Program-made: the position numbers and the translations under genes
The notes under the pieces: model-generated
What the model was told of the DNA's origin: nothing
Seen by the model: only the letters and a program-made list of their open reading frames with translations
The model's database searches: none
Shown here: in pieces, positions 25,973 through 34,626 of the stretch
How the letters are laid out: each line of letters opens with the position of its first letter
Position numbering within the stretch: the stretch's first letter is position 1
Source of the DNA: Flavobacteriales bacterium
GTDB taxonomy: Bacteria; Bacteroidota; Bacteroidia; Flavobacteriales_F; PHOS-HE28
Assembly: GCA_016710965.1 (NCBI GenBank)
Contig: JADJTW010000031.1
Span: forward strand, 434,001 to 498,000
DNA length: 64,000 nucleotides
Reading direction: 5' to 3'

Positions 25973-26871
25973 CCCAGCGCATCCTCATCGCCCTGCTCCT
26001 GGCCTCGCCGATCGCCGCTTGCGCCCAAGCCCTGCTGGTGCTGCCCGATGCCACGGATCCCGATGCTCTGCATTTCAATGAAGCGTTCATGGCACGCAAC
26101 AGGGTGGCCAGCATCACCGGCGAACGCATGCTCAAGCGCGATGGCCAGCCCATGCGCACCGAGGCCACGCGCTACCTGTACCGCTTCGATGCGCAAGGGC
26201 GAATGACGTACTCCAACAACTCGTTCGGCAATCCCGGTACAGGCCGCGATACCACGAGCGTAGGCTACACGCACGACACCGCCGGCAACGTGACCGAGCG
26301 GCTGAGCAACGACCTCGCCGGCCACTTCGCGTACCGCACCGAATTCGACGCCACCGGCAGGCCTATCCGGGAAACCTATGCGCGGATAGAAAACCTCGGC
26401 ACCGATCGCTACAACCTCGTGCCCGGCGCACGCACCGAGATCAGCGACGAGCACTTCCGCTACACCACCATCAACGACACCTGCTGGCGCAAGACCTATT
26501 ACAACTACCTGGACCTCCCCTACCGCGAGGAGACCTTCACGCGCAGCACGCTCGGTTACCTGCTGCTCATCGAAGATCTCTACCTCATCAGCCAGCGCCG
26601 CTCCCGCATCAGCTTCGGATACGACGAGCATGGCAGGCTCGCATCGCGGGTGGACCAGCGCGATCTGGGCAAGCCCGATGTGGTGCGCCGCACCTGGCAA
26701 TACGACCGGGCGGGCAACGTGCTGATCAACGAACTCTGGCACGGCGAGACCCAGAAGCACCGCGAGGAATACATGTACGAGGAGCAAAGCATGCTTCTGA
26801 AGGCCCGCTTGCGCAAGGACATGGATACCGGCAACATCCACGTGATACGCTACAGGACCGAACTTCGCTGA
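25969..26871 (+). CDS. Small exported protein with YD/RHS-like repeats
   Basis: A 300-residue protein with a signal peptide (cut near ACAQ). It contains several degenerate YD-type units of the form Y/F-x-x-D-x-x-G-R/N: YRFDAQGRMTYS, YTHDTAGNVTERL, TEFDATGRPIRET, FGYDEHGRLASRV and WQYDRAGNVLINEL. Full RHS toxins are far larger and carry a core domain, which is absent here, so this is probably a short secreted repeat protein rather than a toxin. It is coupled by ATGA to the upstream gene and precedes the 22-residue repeat gene by 2 bases. Confidence 0.7.
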   Translation: MTQRILIALLLASPIAACAQALLVLPDATDPDALHFNEAFMARNRVASITGERMLKRDGQPMRTEATRYLYRFDAQGRMTYSNNSFGNPGTGRDTTSVGYTHDTAGNVTERLSNDLAGHFAYRTEFDATGRPIRETYARIENLGTDRYNLVPGARTEISDEHFRYTTINDTCWRKTYYNYLDLPYREETFTRSTLGYLLLIEDLYLISQRRSRISFGYDEHGRLASRVDQRDLGKPDVVRRTWQYDRAGNVLINELWHGETQKHREEYMYEEQSMLLKARLRKDMDTGNIHVIRYRTELR

Positions 26872-26873
26872 CT

Positions 26874-27374
26874 ATGCGAATGCTCTTGACCGTTTCCCTG
26901 CTGCTCGTGGGCGCCCTGGCCAGCGCGCAACGCTCCATCGTGCGCTGGGCCTATGGTCCGTTCGGCACCGTTGGCGATGCGGCTTTCGTGGTCGAAGGCG
27001 ACCGCATCTACCAAGCCTGCGGGCCCTTCGGCGAGCGCGGTCCCTGCCTCTGGCTCTTCAGCGAGGACAGGGTCTTCCACAGCGGCGATGCGCACGGCGG
27101 CAAAGGCCAGGGCGCCTTCATGATGGAAGGGAACGGCTTCCACCGGGCCGAAGGAGCCTTCGCCAACAAGGGAGCCTGCCTCTTCCTGCTGGAAAAGGAG
27201 AAGGTCTTCCGCGCCGATGGCGTCTTCTGCAACAAGGGCAATGGCGGCTTCGTGCTGGAGCGCGGCACCGTGTTCATCGCCGAAGGAGCCTTCGCGAACA
27301 AGAGCGATGCTTTGCTGCAGACCGATGGCGAGATCCCCTTGATCGCTTTGCTGACGATCCTGGCTGGCCTCTGA
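26874..27374 (+). CDS. Exported protein built of six tandem 22-residue repeats
   Basis: A 166-residue protein with a signal peptide (residues 1-18, cut near ASAQ). From residue 27 to 158 it consists of six consecutive units of exactly 22 residues, and the last eight residues (LLTILAGL) are hydrophobic. A rough unit pattern is EGxFxNKGxxxFxLE, then xxxVFxA. The regular alternation of glycine turns with hydrophobic beta-like segments suggests a small solenoid, which is inference. I do not recognise the family. It lies 2 bases after the YD-repeat gene, and no other gene lies before the FkbM gene. Confidence 0.75.
   Translation: MRMLLTVSLLLVGALASAQRSIVRWAYGPFGTVGDAAFVVEGDRIYQACGPFGERGPCLWLFSEDRVFHSGDAHGGKGQGAFMMEGNGFHRAEGAFANKGACLFLLEKEKVFRADGVFCNKGNGGFVLERGTVFIAEGAFANKSDALLQTDGEIPLIALLTILAGL
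26952..27347 (+). repeat. Six tandem 66-bp coding repeats (22 residues each)
   Basis: Unit starts at residues 27, 49, 71, 93, 115 and 137 all keep a phase of exactly 66 bases with no indels. Units 4 to 6 are the most alike (EGAFANKG, DGVFCNKG and EGAFANKS starts). Units 1 and 2 share a GPFG start, and unit 3 is the most diverged. The pattern indicates internal duplication followed by divergence. Confidence 0.85.
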
Positions 27375-27481
27375 CCAGGGGCGCACGTCACGTCGATCGG
27401 TTCATAACCTGCGCACGACCTCCTCTCCTGCCTGCCGATGGACGGCCACATTCGCAACGCCGCGCCATGCGGCAGCAACGC

Positions 27482-28276
27482 ATGAAGAAGATCATCTGGG
27501 GCCTGCTGGGCCTCTTCGCCGGCAAACGCAGCATGCAGGGGTTCTACGAAGGATTGCTGCGGGTGGCGCTCGATGGCTTGAACTACGGGCGTGGCGGCGA
27601 CTTCCGCACGAGCGGAGAGTTGCATCTGCTTCATCGCATCAAGGACAGCCTGAAGGACGTGCAACGCCTTGTGGTCTTCGATGTGGGCGCCAACATCGGG
27701 GAATATTCGGTGGCGCTCGCCGACTTCTTCGGGCCGCAGAGCACGGTGCATGCCTTCGAACCGTCGAAGGAAACCTTCGCCAAACTGAAAGCCGCGATCG
27801 GTGCGCGCACGAACGTGGTGGCCAACAACTGCGGCTTCAGCGATAGCGAAGGCATCCTGAAGCTGTACAAGAACACCGAGCGGCACACGCTCGCCTCGCT
27901 TTACCAGCGCGACCTGGAGCATTACGACCTCAAGCTCGACCAGGTGGAGGAGATCCAGCTCAGCACCGTCGATCTCTTCTGCGCAAAGCATGGCATCGAG
28001 CGGCTGCACTTCCTGAAGATCGATATCGAGGGCCACGAACTGAGCGCATTGAAGGGCGCCGAAGGCATGATCCGCGAAGGCCGCATCGACTTCATACAGT
28101 TCGAGTTCGGCGGTGCCAACGTGGACTCCCGCACCTACTTCCGCGACTTCTTCACGTTGCTCAAGCCCAGCTTCCGGCTATACCGCATCGTGCGCGATGG
28201 TTTGCAGCCGATCGATCACTACTACGAAGGGCTCGAGCAGTTCAATACGATCAACTACCTCGCTGAGAAGCGGTGA
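27482..28276 (+). CDS. FkbM-family SAM-dependent methyltransferase
   Basis: A 264-residue methyltransferase. The Rossmann SAM-binding motif is VVFDVGANIGEYSVAL, with HAFEPSKETFAKL as the acidic second strand and the FkbM signature LKIDIEGHELSALKGAEG. Family members usually O-methylate sugars or other hydroxyls on surface polysaccharides or secondary metabolites; the substrate here is unknown. The ATG at 27482 (MKKIIWG) is preferred over one 15 bases earlier, though either could work. The 107 bases upstream hold no other clear feature. Confidence 0.9.
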   Translation: MKKIIWGLLGLFAGKRSMQGFYEGLLRVALDGLNYGRGGDFRTSGELHLLHRIKDSLKDVQRLVVFDVGANIGEYSVALADFFGPQSTVHAFEPSKETFAKLKAAIGARTNVVANNCGFSDSEGILKLYKNTERHTLASLYQRDLEHYDLKLDQVEEIQLSTVDLFCAKHGIERLHFLKIDIEGHELSALKGAEGMIREGRIDFIQFEFGGANVDSRTYFRDFFTLLKPSFRLYRIVRDGLQPIDHYYEGLEQFNTINYLAEKR

Positions 28277-28280
28277 GCCC

Positions 28281-28967
28281 TCACGTGCTGCGCTTGCCAG
28301 GCTGCGTCACCTTGGCCTCCTTGCCATAGAGCGGAACGAGGTAGGCCAGGTCATCTGCCCCTCCTTCACGCAAACGCGCTTCTGCGTGAGCGAGCATCGC
28401 CCACGCATGCGCCTTGATGCCCGGCGCATGAACGACGTGGGGTGCGCTCTTCCACAGCCCAACGGCCTTGTCGGCGCCATCGCCGAAAACACAGCACGCA
28501 CCAGCGGCTTGGGCCCATGCTTCATCCAGCACTAGCGGTGTTACCTCACCCATGGCCTTGCCCTGCGCATCGTACTCCTGCGTGAACACCTCCATCCGGC
28601 GAGCGTCGATCATGGGCCATTGTGGAAGTCCGGTATTCCCGGCCGCAGGTCGCGCAGCTTCGACCAAGGTGGTGAGCGTGTTCACCCCGATGATGGGCTT
28701 GTCCAAGGCGTAGCACAATCCTTTTGCGGCGCTGAGCCCGATGCGCGAGCCGGTATACGATCCCGGTCCAATGCCAACAGCGACCGCGTCAACGTCGGCC
28801 AGTTTGATACCCGCCTCTTCCATCACCTCCGCAATGAAGATGTTGACCTTCTCAGCATGCGCATGGCGCTCGGTCTCCACTTCCCGCTGTGCCAGCACCG
28901 CACGATCGCGACCCAGTGCCACGCTGCACAATTTGGTCGTGGTCTCTATGGCGAGGATCAGCGCCAT
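28281..28967 (-). CDS. tsaB: tRNA threonylcarbamoyladenosine biosynthesis protein TsaB
   Basis: Cytoplasmic partner of TsaD in making t6A37 on ANN-decoding tRNAs. The 228-residue product shows the ASKHA-fold start ILAIETTTKLCSVAL, the TsaB signature GIGPGSYTGSRIGLSAAKGLCYAL and PMIDARRMEVFTQEYD. The ATG at 28967 lies 2 bases after the stop of the upstream TolC-family gene. It is convergent with the FkbM gene. tsaD and tsaE are not in the window. Confidence 0.94.
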   Translation of the reverse strand: MALILAIETTTKLCSVALGRDRAVLAQREVETERHAHAEKVNIFIAEVMEEAGIKLADVDAVAVGIGPGSYTGSRIGLSAAKGLCYALDKPIIGVNTLTTLVEAARPAAGNTGLPQWPMIDARRMEVFTQEYDAQGKAMGEVTPLVLDEAWAQAAGACCVFGDGADKAVGLWKSAPHVVHAPGIKAHAWAMLAHAEARLREGGADDLAYLVPLYGKEAKVTQPGKRST

Positions 28968-28969
28968 GC

Positions 28970-30397
28970 TCACAAGGTCACGGGCATGCCCTGCAAGATC
29001 TCCAGGTACTTGGTGGCCATCACGTACTGGTATTTCGCATTGATCATATCGGCCGTGCTGCGGTTCAACTGGGCCTTGACCGTGGAGAGCTCCATGCTGG
29101 TGATCACGCCTTGGGCGAAGCGCTCTTGCGCGAATTCGAGGTTGAGCATGCCTGCTTCCACGGCCTTCTCGGCAGCCAAGAACTGCCGATATCCGCTGCG
29201 CTGCGCGACCAGGGCGTCGAGCACATTGCGCTGCAGATCGTTGCGCACGCTGGCCATGGCGTTGCGGCTCTTCTCATGCTGCACCCTGGCCTGGCTGATG
29301 GCGAGCCTGTTCTGCATGTTGTTGAACAAGGGAACGTTCAGCGTGAATCCGATGCTCTGGTTCAGGTTCTGGTCCAACTGGTCGCTGAACGGTGTGAGCT
29401 CGGTGTTGTAGTTGATGTTCGGTGTAAACACCGTTTCTCCGCTTGCCGTGTAACCGATAGGCACCGGGCTCCCGATGATGGGCTCCCCCACGGTGCGGAT
29501 ATCGCGTCCGCTGTAGCCGGTGCCCATCGATCCGTTCACCGAAAGCGAAGGCACCGTACCCGCACGGGCCGTTGCAATGCCCTTCTCCGCGCTCGCCGCC
29601 TGGGTCTCGGCTTGCGCGAAGGAAGGATTGGTGCGCAGCACGTTGGCCAGTACTTCATTCGCCGCCGCGGTAGGCTCCATCACGCGCAGCGCGCTGATGG
29701 CCGGCCCCTGGATGTCGAAGTCCATGGCTTCCTGCGGCTCCAATTGCAGTGAACGGGCCAATGCCAGCGTGCGCTGATCGCGTTGGTTGGCGATGTCGGT
29801 GATGGTGTACTCCTCCTGCGCCAATTGCGATTCCAACGACAGAAGGTCGGCGCGCGCCAGGCGGCCGGCCTCGACCATGGCCTGCGTACGCGCGATCTGT
29901 TCACGGGTGCTCGCCGCCTGCGACTCTGCCGCTGCCAGTCTCTCTCGCAAGCCCAGCACATCCAGGAATGCTTGCACCACTTCGAGCCGAACCTGGTTGC
30001 GTGCCGCATCGATCCCCAGTTGCGCCGCCTTCGCGTCCAATTCGGTGCGCTTGATGGTGTTCTGCTTCTGCAAGCCCTGGAAGAGGATGATGGTGCTGCT
30101 CAGGTAGAAGTTGTTGGTGCGCACCCGATCGGTGGCGAAGGTGTTGGTGAAGCGATCCACCACCCGGCCGTAGTTGTAGCCGTGGGTGGCTACGCCGTTG
30201 AGGTTGGGCGCCAGGTCCCAGTAGGCCTGCTCACTCGTTTCGTCCGCCAGTTCGGCATCGAGGCTGGCGTTGATCACGGCCAGGTTGCGCTCTTCGGCAC
30301 GGGCCACGCATTGCTCGAGGGTCCAGGGCTGTTGGGCCAGTGTGGTGCCGCTCCACAGGGCGATGGCGGCAAGGAGATGGGTGCGCATGGTCATCAT
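28970..30397 (-). CDS. TolC-family outer-membrane efflux/export channel
   Basis: A 475-residue outer-membrane factor with a signal peptide (cut near TLAQQ) and the OEP repeat structure of long coiled-coil helices. WTLEQCVARAEERNLAV opens the first OEP domain, and the second carries PLFNNMQNRLAISQARVQHEKSRNA. It normally pairs with an inner-membrane pump and an adaptor, but neither lies next to it here, so the partner is elsewhere. Two or three ATGs cluster at the start (30397-30388); a TACTTTTG box lies just upstream. Confidence 0.9.
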   Translation of the reverse strand: MMTMRTHLLAAIALWSGTTLAQQPWTLEQCVARAEERNLAVINASLDAELADETSEQAYWDLAPNLNGVATHGYNYGRVVDRFTNTFATDRVRTNNFYLSSTIILFQGLQKQNTIKRTELDAKAAQLGIDAARNQVRLEVVQAFLDVLGLRERLAAAESQAASTREQIARTQAMVEAGRLARADLLSLESQLAQEEYTITDIANQRDQRTLALARSLQLEPQEAMDFDIQGPAISALRVMEPTAAANEVLANVLRTNPSFAQAETQAASAEKGIATARAGTVPSLSVNGSMGTGYSGRDIRTVGEPIIGSPVPIGYTASGETVFTPNINYNTELTPFSDQLDQNLNQSIGFTLNVPLFNNMQNRLAISQARVQHEKSRNAMASVRNDLQRNVLDALVAQRSGYRQFLAAEKAVEAGMLNLEFAQERFAQGVITSMELSTVKAQLNRSTADMINAKYQYVMATKYLEILQGMPVTL

Positions 30398-30422
30398 GGT
30401 CTCCTGGAATGGGGGACCGGAC

Positions 30423-30430
30423 CAAAAGTA
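30423..30430 (-). promoter_or_regulatory. Putative -7 box for the TolC-family gene
   Basis: TACTTTTG on the minus strand, 25-35 bases before the possible ATGs of the gene. It is a full match to the Bacteroidota -7 consensus. Confidence 0.55.
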
Positions 30431-30499
30431 TCGGGGCACCTTTGGGTGAAAGACCGGAATTGATGAACGGTGGAAGCGGTGGTCGGGTGGCCGGGCGGC

Positions 30500-31730
30500 T
30501 CAGTTGCCGATCACTTTGATCTCCACCCTGCGGTTGGCTTCGCTCTCCTCCTTGTTCTTGGGGGTCGGATAGAGCATCTGCGCATTGCCGATGCCCACGT
30601 AGGAGAGGCGTTCAGGTTCCACCTCGTTCACGAGGAGGAAATCGTGCACGGTCTTCGCACGGGCCGTGCTCAGGTCGATGAACTCCTTCTTGTTCTTGAA
30701 GGTGGGGCCGTTCACGTGGCCTTCGATCTCGATGCGCACCTTGGGGTTCATCTGCATGAAGCGTAGCAACAGCAGCAGCGAGGCCTCGGATTGGCGCATC
30801 ACCTTGTCCTCGTTGCCCACGAAGCGAATGTCATCGAGCACCACGCGCTCGCCCGCGCCCACGGGGGTGAGCTTGATCTCCACGTCCACCACAGGGTCCA
30901 TGCTGCCCTTCACTCTGGTGGTATGGAACATGTAGCCGTTGCGCACGCAGCCGATCTTGATGTTGCGATACACCTCCATCTCGTAGCCGTAGCTGCTCTT
31001 GCCCTTCGCCTCCAGCACCTCATCGAACTTCATCCCTTCGATGGTGATGCTCGCATCGATGGGCTTGCCGGACTTGGCGTCCACGATGCTGATGTTCAAC
31101 TGCTGCTTTTGCCTCTTCTCCTCCGGGCTCCGGTGGGGGCGGCGGCGGGTCGTAGTGGAAGCGGATGGTGTAGCCAGCGAGCGGGCGGTCCTGGTAATCG
31201 ATAACGAGGTAGAAGAGCTCGCCCTGCTGCACCTCGATGCCCCGACTGAAGCTGGCGCCCACGCCGCTTCGGATGAAATCGTCCGGTGCGTCCTTGCGCA
31301 AGCCGCAGATGCTGCGGTTGCCCTTGTCGTTGCGGCTGATGTTGCTGCGAACAGGTGTCACCTGCTTGAGGGCCACCTTGTCGCATATGCCTGGGACAGC
31401 ACCTTGGAAGAGCAGGAAGTCGATGTCGTCCTCGACGTTGTCGGGGATGATGTCGAAGGTGAGCGTGGTGGTGGCCGGTGAGCGGAACTTGTACCAGGTG
31501 GTGTGGTGCTCACGCTCGAACCATTGCGTGTGGTCGCTGGGGTTCTCCTTGATCTCGAGCTTGTTGCCGAAGCCGCGCACCGCCGAGGGCTGGTGATAGA
31601 TGCTGTCGTTGATGAAGATGGCGCCGGTACAATCGCCATTGTCCTGCGTGAGCCCGCCCTGTGCGTGCGACGAGAGCACCTGTGCAACGGCACAGGCGAT
31701 CGCCACTGAACGAACCAAGTGGAATTTCAC
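30500..31730 (-). CDS. OmpA-family outer-membrane protein, frameshifted in this sequence
   Basis: Peptidoglycan-anchoring outer-membrane protein. The first frame (from 31730) gives a signal peptide (cut near SHAQ) and an N-terminal jelly-roll domain resembling pre-peptidase C-terminal domains (TWYKFRSPATTTLTFDIIPD, ending GYTIRFHYDPPPPPPEP). The second frame resumes at EEKRQKQQLNISIVDAKSGK and carries the OmpA domain (FMQMNPKVRIEIEGHVNG, LSTARAKTVHDFLL, NRRVEIKV). The frame changes at the three-G run at 31125-31127 (plus strand). Removing one base gives a 409-residue protein. Neither half alone looks complete. Confidence 0.88.
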
Positions 31731-31756
31731 GGCCCGTTCATACGGCAGGCGTCCGG

Positions 31757-34444
31757 TCAGGGTTCGTACCCCAGGTTGCTGCCCAGCCAGCGCTCCATGT
31801 CCTTCGCCTCCAAGCCCTTGCGACTTGCGAGATCCGCCACTTGGTCGCGGCCGATACGCCCCACGCCGAAGTACTTGGTCTTGGGGTGTGCGAAGTACAG
31901 CCCGCTCACGGCCGCAGTGGGGTACATCGCCAAGCTTTCGGTGAGTTCAATCCCCGTGTGCTTATTGGCGTCCAGCAGGCGGAAGAGTTCCGGTTTCTCG
32001 GTGTGGTCCGGACAGGCTGGATAACCCGGTGCAGGACGGATCCCTTGGTACTCCTCCTTGATCAGCTGTTCGTTGGTAAGCTGGGCGGTCTCATAGCCCC
32101 AGAGTTCCTCGCGCACCACTTCGTGCAGTTTCTCGGCGAAGGCTTCGGCGAGGCGATCCGCAAGGGCCTTCAGCAAAATGGCGCTGTAGTCGTCCTGCTT
32201 CTCCTCGAACCGTTTCACGCGTTCGTCCACACCATGACCAGCAGTAACGGCGAAACCGCCGACGAAATCGGGCGTTCCCTTGGGCGCGATGAAGTCCGCC
32301 AACGCGATGTACGGCACCCCCGGGGCCTTCTTCGATTGCTGTCGCATGGAATGGAAACGGCCGAGCGCGGTGTTGCGCGTAGCATCGGCATAGAGCTCGA
32401 TGTCATCGTCATTGACCGTGTTCGCAGGCCAGATGCCCGCGACCCCGTGCGCTTGCAACCATTGCTCCTTCACGATGCGGTCCAGCATCTTCAGCGCATC
32501 GTTGTGCAAGCGCGTGGCCTCCTGCCCCACTACTGCGTCCTTCAGGATGTTGGGGTACTTGCCCGCCAGCTCCCACGCCATGAAGAAGGGGGTCCAGTCG
32601 ATATAGGGCACCAGTTGCGCGATCGGATAGTTGCGGTAGGAGAACACGCCGGTGCTCTTGGGAGCTATCGGTGGCTCAGCGCTCCAGTCAATGCTGAATT
32701 TCTTCGCGCGCGCTTCTGATAGGGGGAGGTATTCCTTCTCCCGTTGGCTGCCCTCATACTGTGTGCGCACCTTGGCGTACTCCTCCTTGATGTCGGCCTC
32801 GAAACGCACACGCTCGTTGTCGCTGAGCAAATTGCTCACCACGGGCACGCTGCGTGAAGCATCGATCACATGCACCACGGGCTTGCTGTAGTGTGGGGCG
32901 ATGCGTACGGCGGTATGCACGCGACTGGTCGTTGCCCCGCCGATAAGGAGCGGCGTGGTGAATCCTTCTCGCTCCATCTCCTTCGCCACGTGTACCATCT
33001 CATCGAGCGAGGGCGTGATCAAGCCGCTGAGGCCGATGATGTCCACTTTCATCTCGCGCGCCGTCTTCAGGATGGTGGCGCTCTGCACCATCACGCCCAG
33101 ATCGATCACCTGCCAGCCGTTGCATGCGAGGATCACGCCCACGATGTTTTTGCCGATGTCGTGCACATCGCCCTTCACCGTGGCGAGCAGCACCTTCTTG
33201 GCTCCCTCGCGCTGCGTACCGATCACTTGCGCGTCCTTGCGCTCTTGGAGGAACGGTTCGAGATAAGCGACCGCGCGTTTCATCACGCGCGCGCTCTTCA
33301 CCACTTGCGGCAGGAACATCTTGCCGCTTCCGAAAAGATCGCCCACCACGTTCATTCCGGCCATCAACGGACCTTCGATCACCAGCACGGGCTCGCCATA
33401 CTTCACGCGTGCCTCTTCCGTGTCGGCTTCGATGAAGTCGGTGACGCCGTGGACAAGTGCATGCTTCAAGCGCTCTTCCACGCTGCCTTCACGCCACGCA
33501 GCCTGCGCTGCCACGACTTCCGCTGAAGGGGCACCTTTGAACTGTTCCGCGAACGCGACCATGCGCTCGGTTGCATCGGGACGACGCGCCAGCAGCACAT
33601 CCTCCACATGCTCCAACAGGTCCTTCGGAATGTCGTCGTAGACACCGATCTGCCCGGCGTTGACGATGCCCATGTCCATGCCCGCCTGGATGGCATGGTA
33701 GAGGAAGGCCGTGTGGATAGCCTCGCGCACGGGCTCGTTGCCGCGGAAGCTGAAGCTCACATTGCTCACGCCGCCACTGACCAAAGCGCCCGGCAGGTTC
33801 TGTTTGATCCAGCGCACCGCTTCGATGTAGTCGATGGCATAGCGATCGTGCTCGCTCATGCCCGTGGCCACCGTGAGGATGTTCGGGTCGATGATGATGT
33901 CGTGCGGCGGGAACCCAGCCTTCTGCGTGAGCAGGTCGTACACGCGCTGCGCGATGGCGATGCGACGCTCGTAGTTATCGGCCTGACCCTGCTCGTCGAA
34001 GCACATCACCACCGTAGCAGCACCGAGGCGGCGAATGATCCTAGCCTGACGCAGGAATTCCGCTTCGCCTTCCTTCAAGCTGATGCTGTTGGCGATGCCC
34101 TTGCCTTGCAGGCATTTCAAGCCCGCCTCGATCACACTGAACTTCGACGAGTCCACCATCACCGGAACGCGCGCGATGTCGGGCTCGGCGGCGATGAGGT
34201 TGATGAACTTGCGCATGGCCTCCACGCCATCGATCATACCTTCATCGAGGTTCACATCGATCACCTGCGCGCCGTTCTCCACCTGCTGGCGGGCCACGTT
34301 CACGGCCTCATCGTAGTTGCCGTTCTTGATCAGCTTGCGGAAGGCCGCGCTGCCCGTAACGTTGGTGCGTTCGCCGATGTTGACGAAGTTGCTTTCCTTG
34401 AATATGCGGAGCGGCTCGAGGCCGGAGTAGGTGGGGATGGACAT
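31757..34444 (-). CDS. metH: Methionine synthase, folate/B12/activation part (MetH C-terminal protein)
   Basis: Cobalamin-dependent methionine synthase lacking the homocysteine domain, 895 residues. The pterin-binding domain comes first (about 10-290; FVNIGERTNVTGS, VPVMVDSSKF), then the cobalamin domains with the cobalt-ligand motif DVHDIGKN, then the AdoMet activation domain (RPAPGYPACPDHTEK). The homocysteine-binding domain is encoded separately upstream, a split I recall as common in Bacteroidota. The ATG at 34444 starts right at the pterin module. It is probably expressed with the upstream gene under the SAM-I riboswitch. Confidence 0.95.
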   Translation of the reverse strand: MSIPTYSGLEPLRIFKESNFVNIGERTNVTGSAAFRKLIKNGNYDEAVNVARQQVENGAQVIDVNLDEGMIDGVEAMRKFINLIAAEPDIARVPVMVDSSKFSVIEAGLKCLQGKGIANSISLKEGEAEFLRQARIIRRLGAATVVMCFDEQGQADNYERRIAIAQRVYDLLTQKAGFPPHDIIIDPNILTVATGMSEHDRYAIDYIEAVRWIKQNLPGALVSGGVSNVSFSFRGNEPVREAIHTAFLYHAIQAGMDMGIVNAGQIGVYDDIPKDLLEHVEDVLLARRPDATERMVAFAEQFKGAPSAEVVAAQAAWREGSVEERLKHALVHGVTDFIEADTEEARVKYGEPVLVIEGPLMAGMNVVGDLFGSGKMFLPQVVKSARVMKRAVAYLEPFLQERKDAQVIGTQREGAKKVLLATVKGDVHDIGKNIVGVILACNGWQVIDLGVMVQSATILKTAREMKVDIIGLSGLITPSLDEMVHVAKEMEREGFTTPLLIGGATTSRVHTAVRIAPHYSKPVVHVIDASRSVPVVSNLLSDNERVRFEADIKEEYAKVRTQYEGSQREKEYLPLSEARAKKFSIDWSAEPPIAPKSTGVFSYRNYPIAQLVPYIDWTPFFMAWELAGKYPNILKDAVVGQEATRLHNDALKMLDRIVKEQWLQAHGVAGIWPANTVNDDDIELYADATRNTALGRFHSMRQQSKKAPGVPYIALADFIAPKGTPDFVGGFAVTAGHGVDERVKRFEEKQDDYSAILLKALADRLAEAFAEKLHEVVREELWGYETAQLTNEQLIKEEYQGIRPAPGYPACPDHTEKPELFRLLDANKHTGIELTESLAMYPTAAVSGLYFAHPKTKYFGVGRIGRDQVADLASRKGLEAKDMERWLGSNLGYEP

Positions 34445-34626
34445 TTCAGGGGTGGTACACCACAGAGGCTCAGAGACACGGAGACATGCAAGGGTGTTGC
34501 ACCGTAACAACGCGGCGGCGCAGCGAATACGCGACGTTCAATTCACTGATGGAATCTTGAGTTCCTCGCTGGTTCATCCTGACTGTGTTGAGTTACCGTC
34601 TCGCCGTTGCGTCGTCGCAGATCAAT
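34445..34626 (-). other. 182-base gap between the two metH genes, with a common intergenic-type repeat
   Basis: No ORF with coding character was seen. At 34459-34488 it holds a sequence of the form ACCACAGAGGCTCAGAGACA followed by CGGAGAC. I recognise this as close to a short repeat found in intergenic regions of many unrelated bacterial genomes. No promoter-like box was evident, so the two metH parts may still be co-transcribed. Confidence 0.4.

Noticed and set aside
25969..26871. RHS/YD-repeat toxin with immunity gene
   Set aside because: Only 300 residues, no RHS core, no C-terminal toxin domain, and the next gene looks like a repeat protein with a signal peptide rather than an immunity protein.
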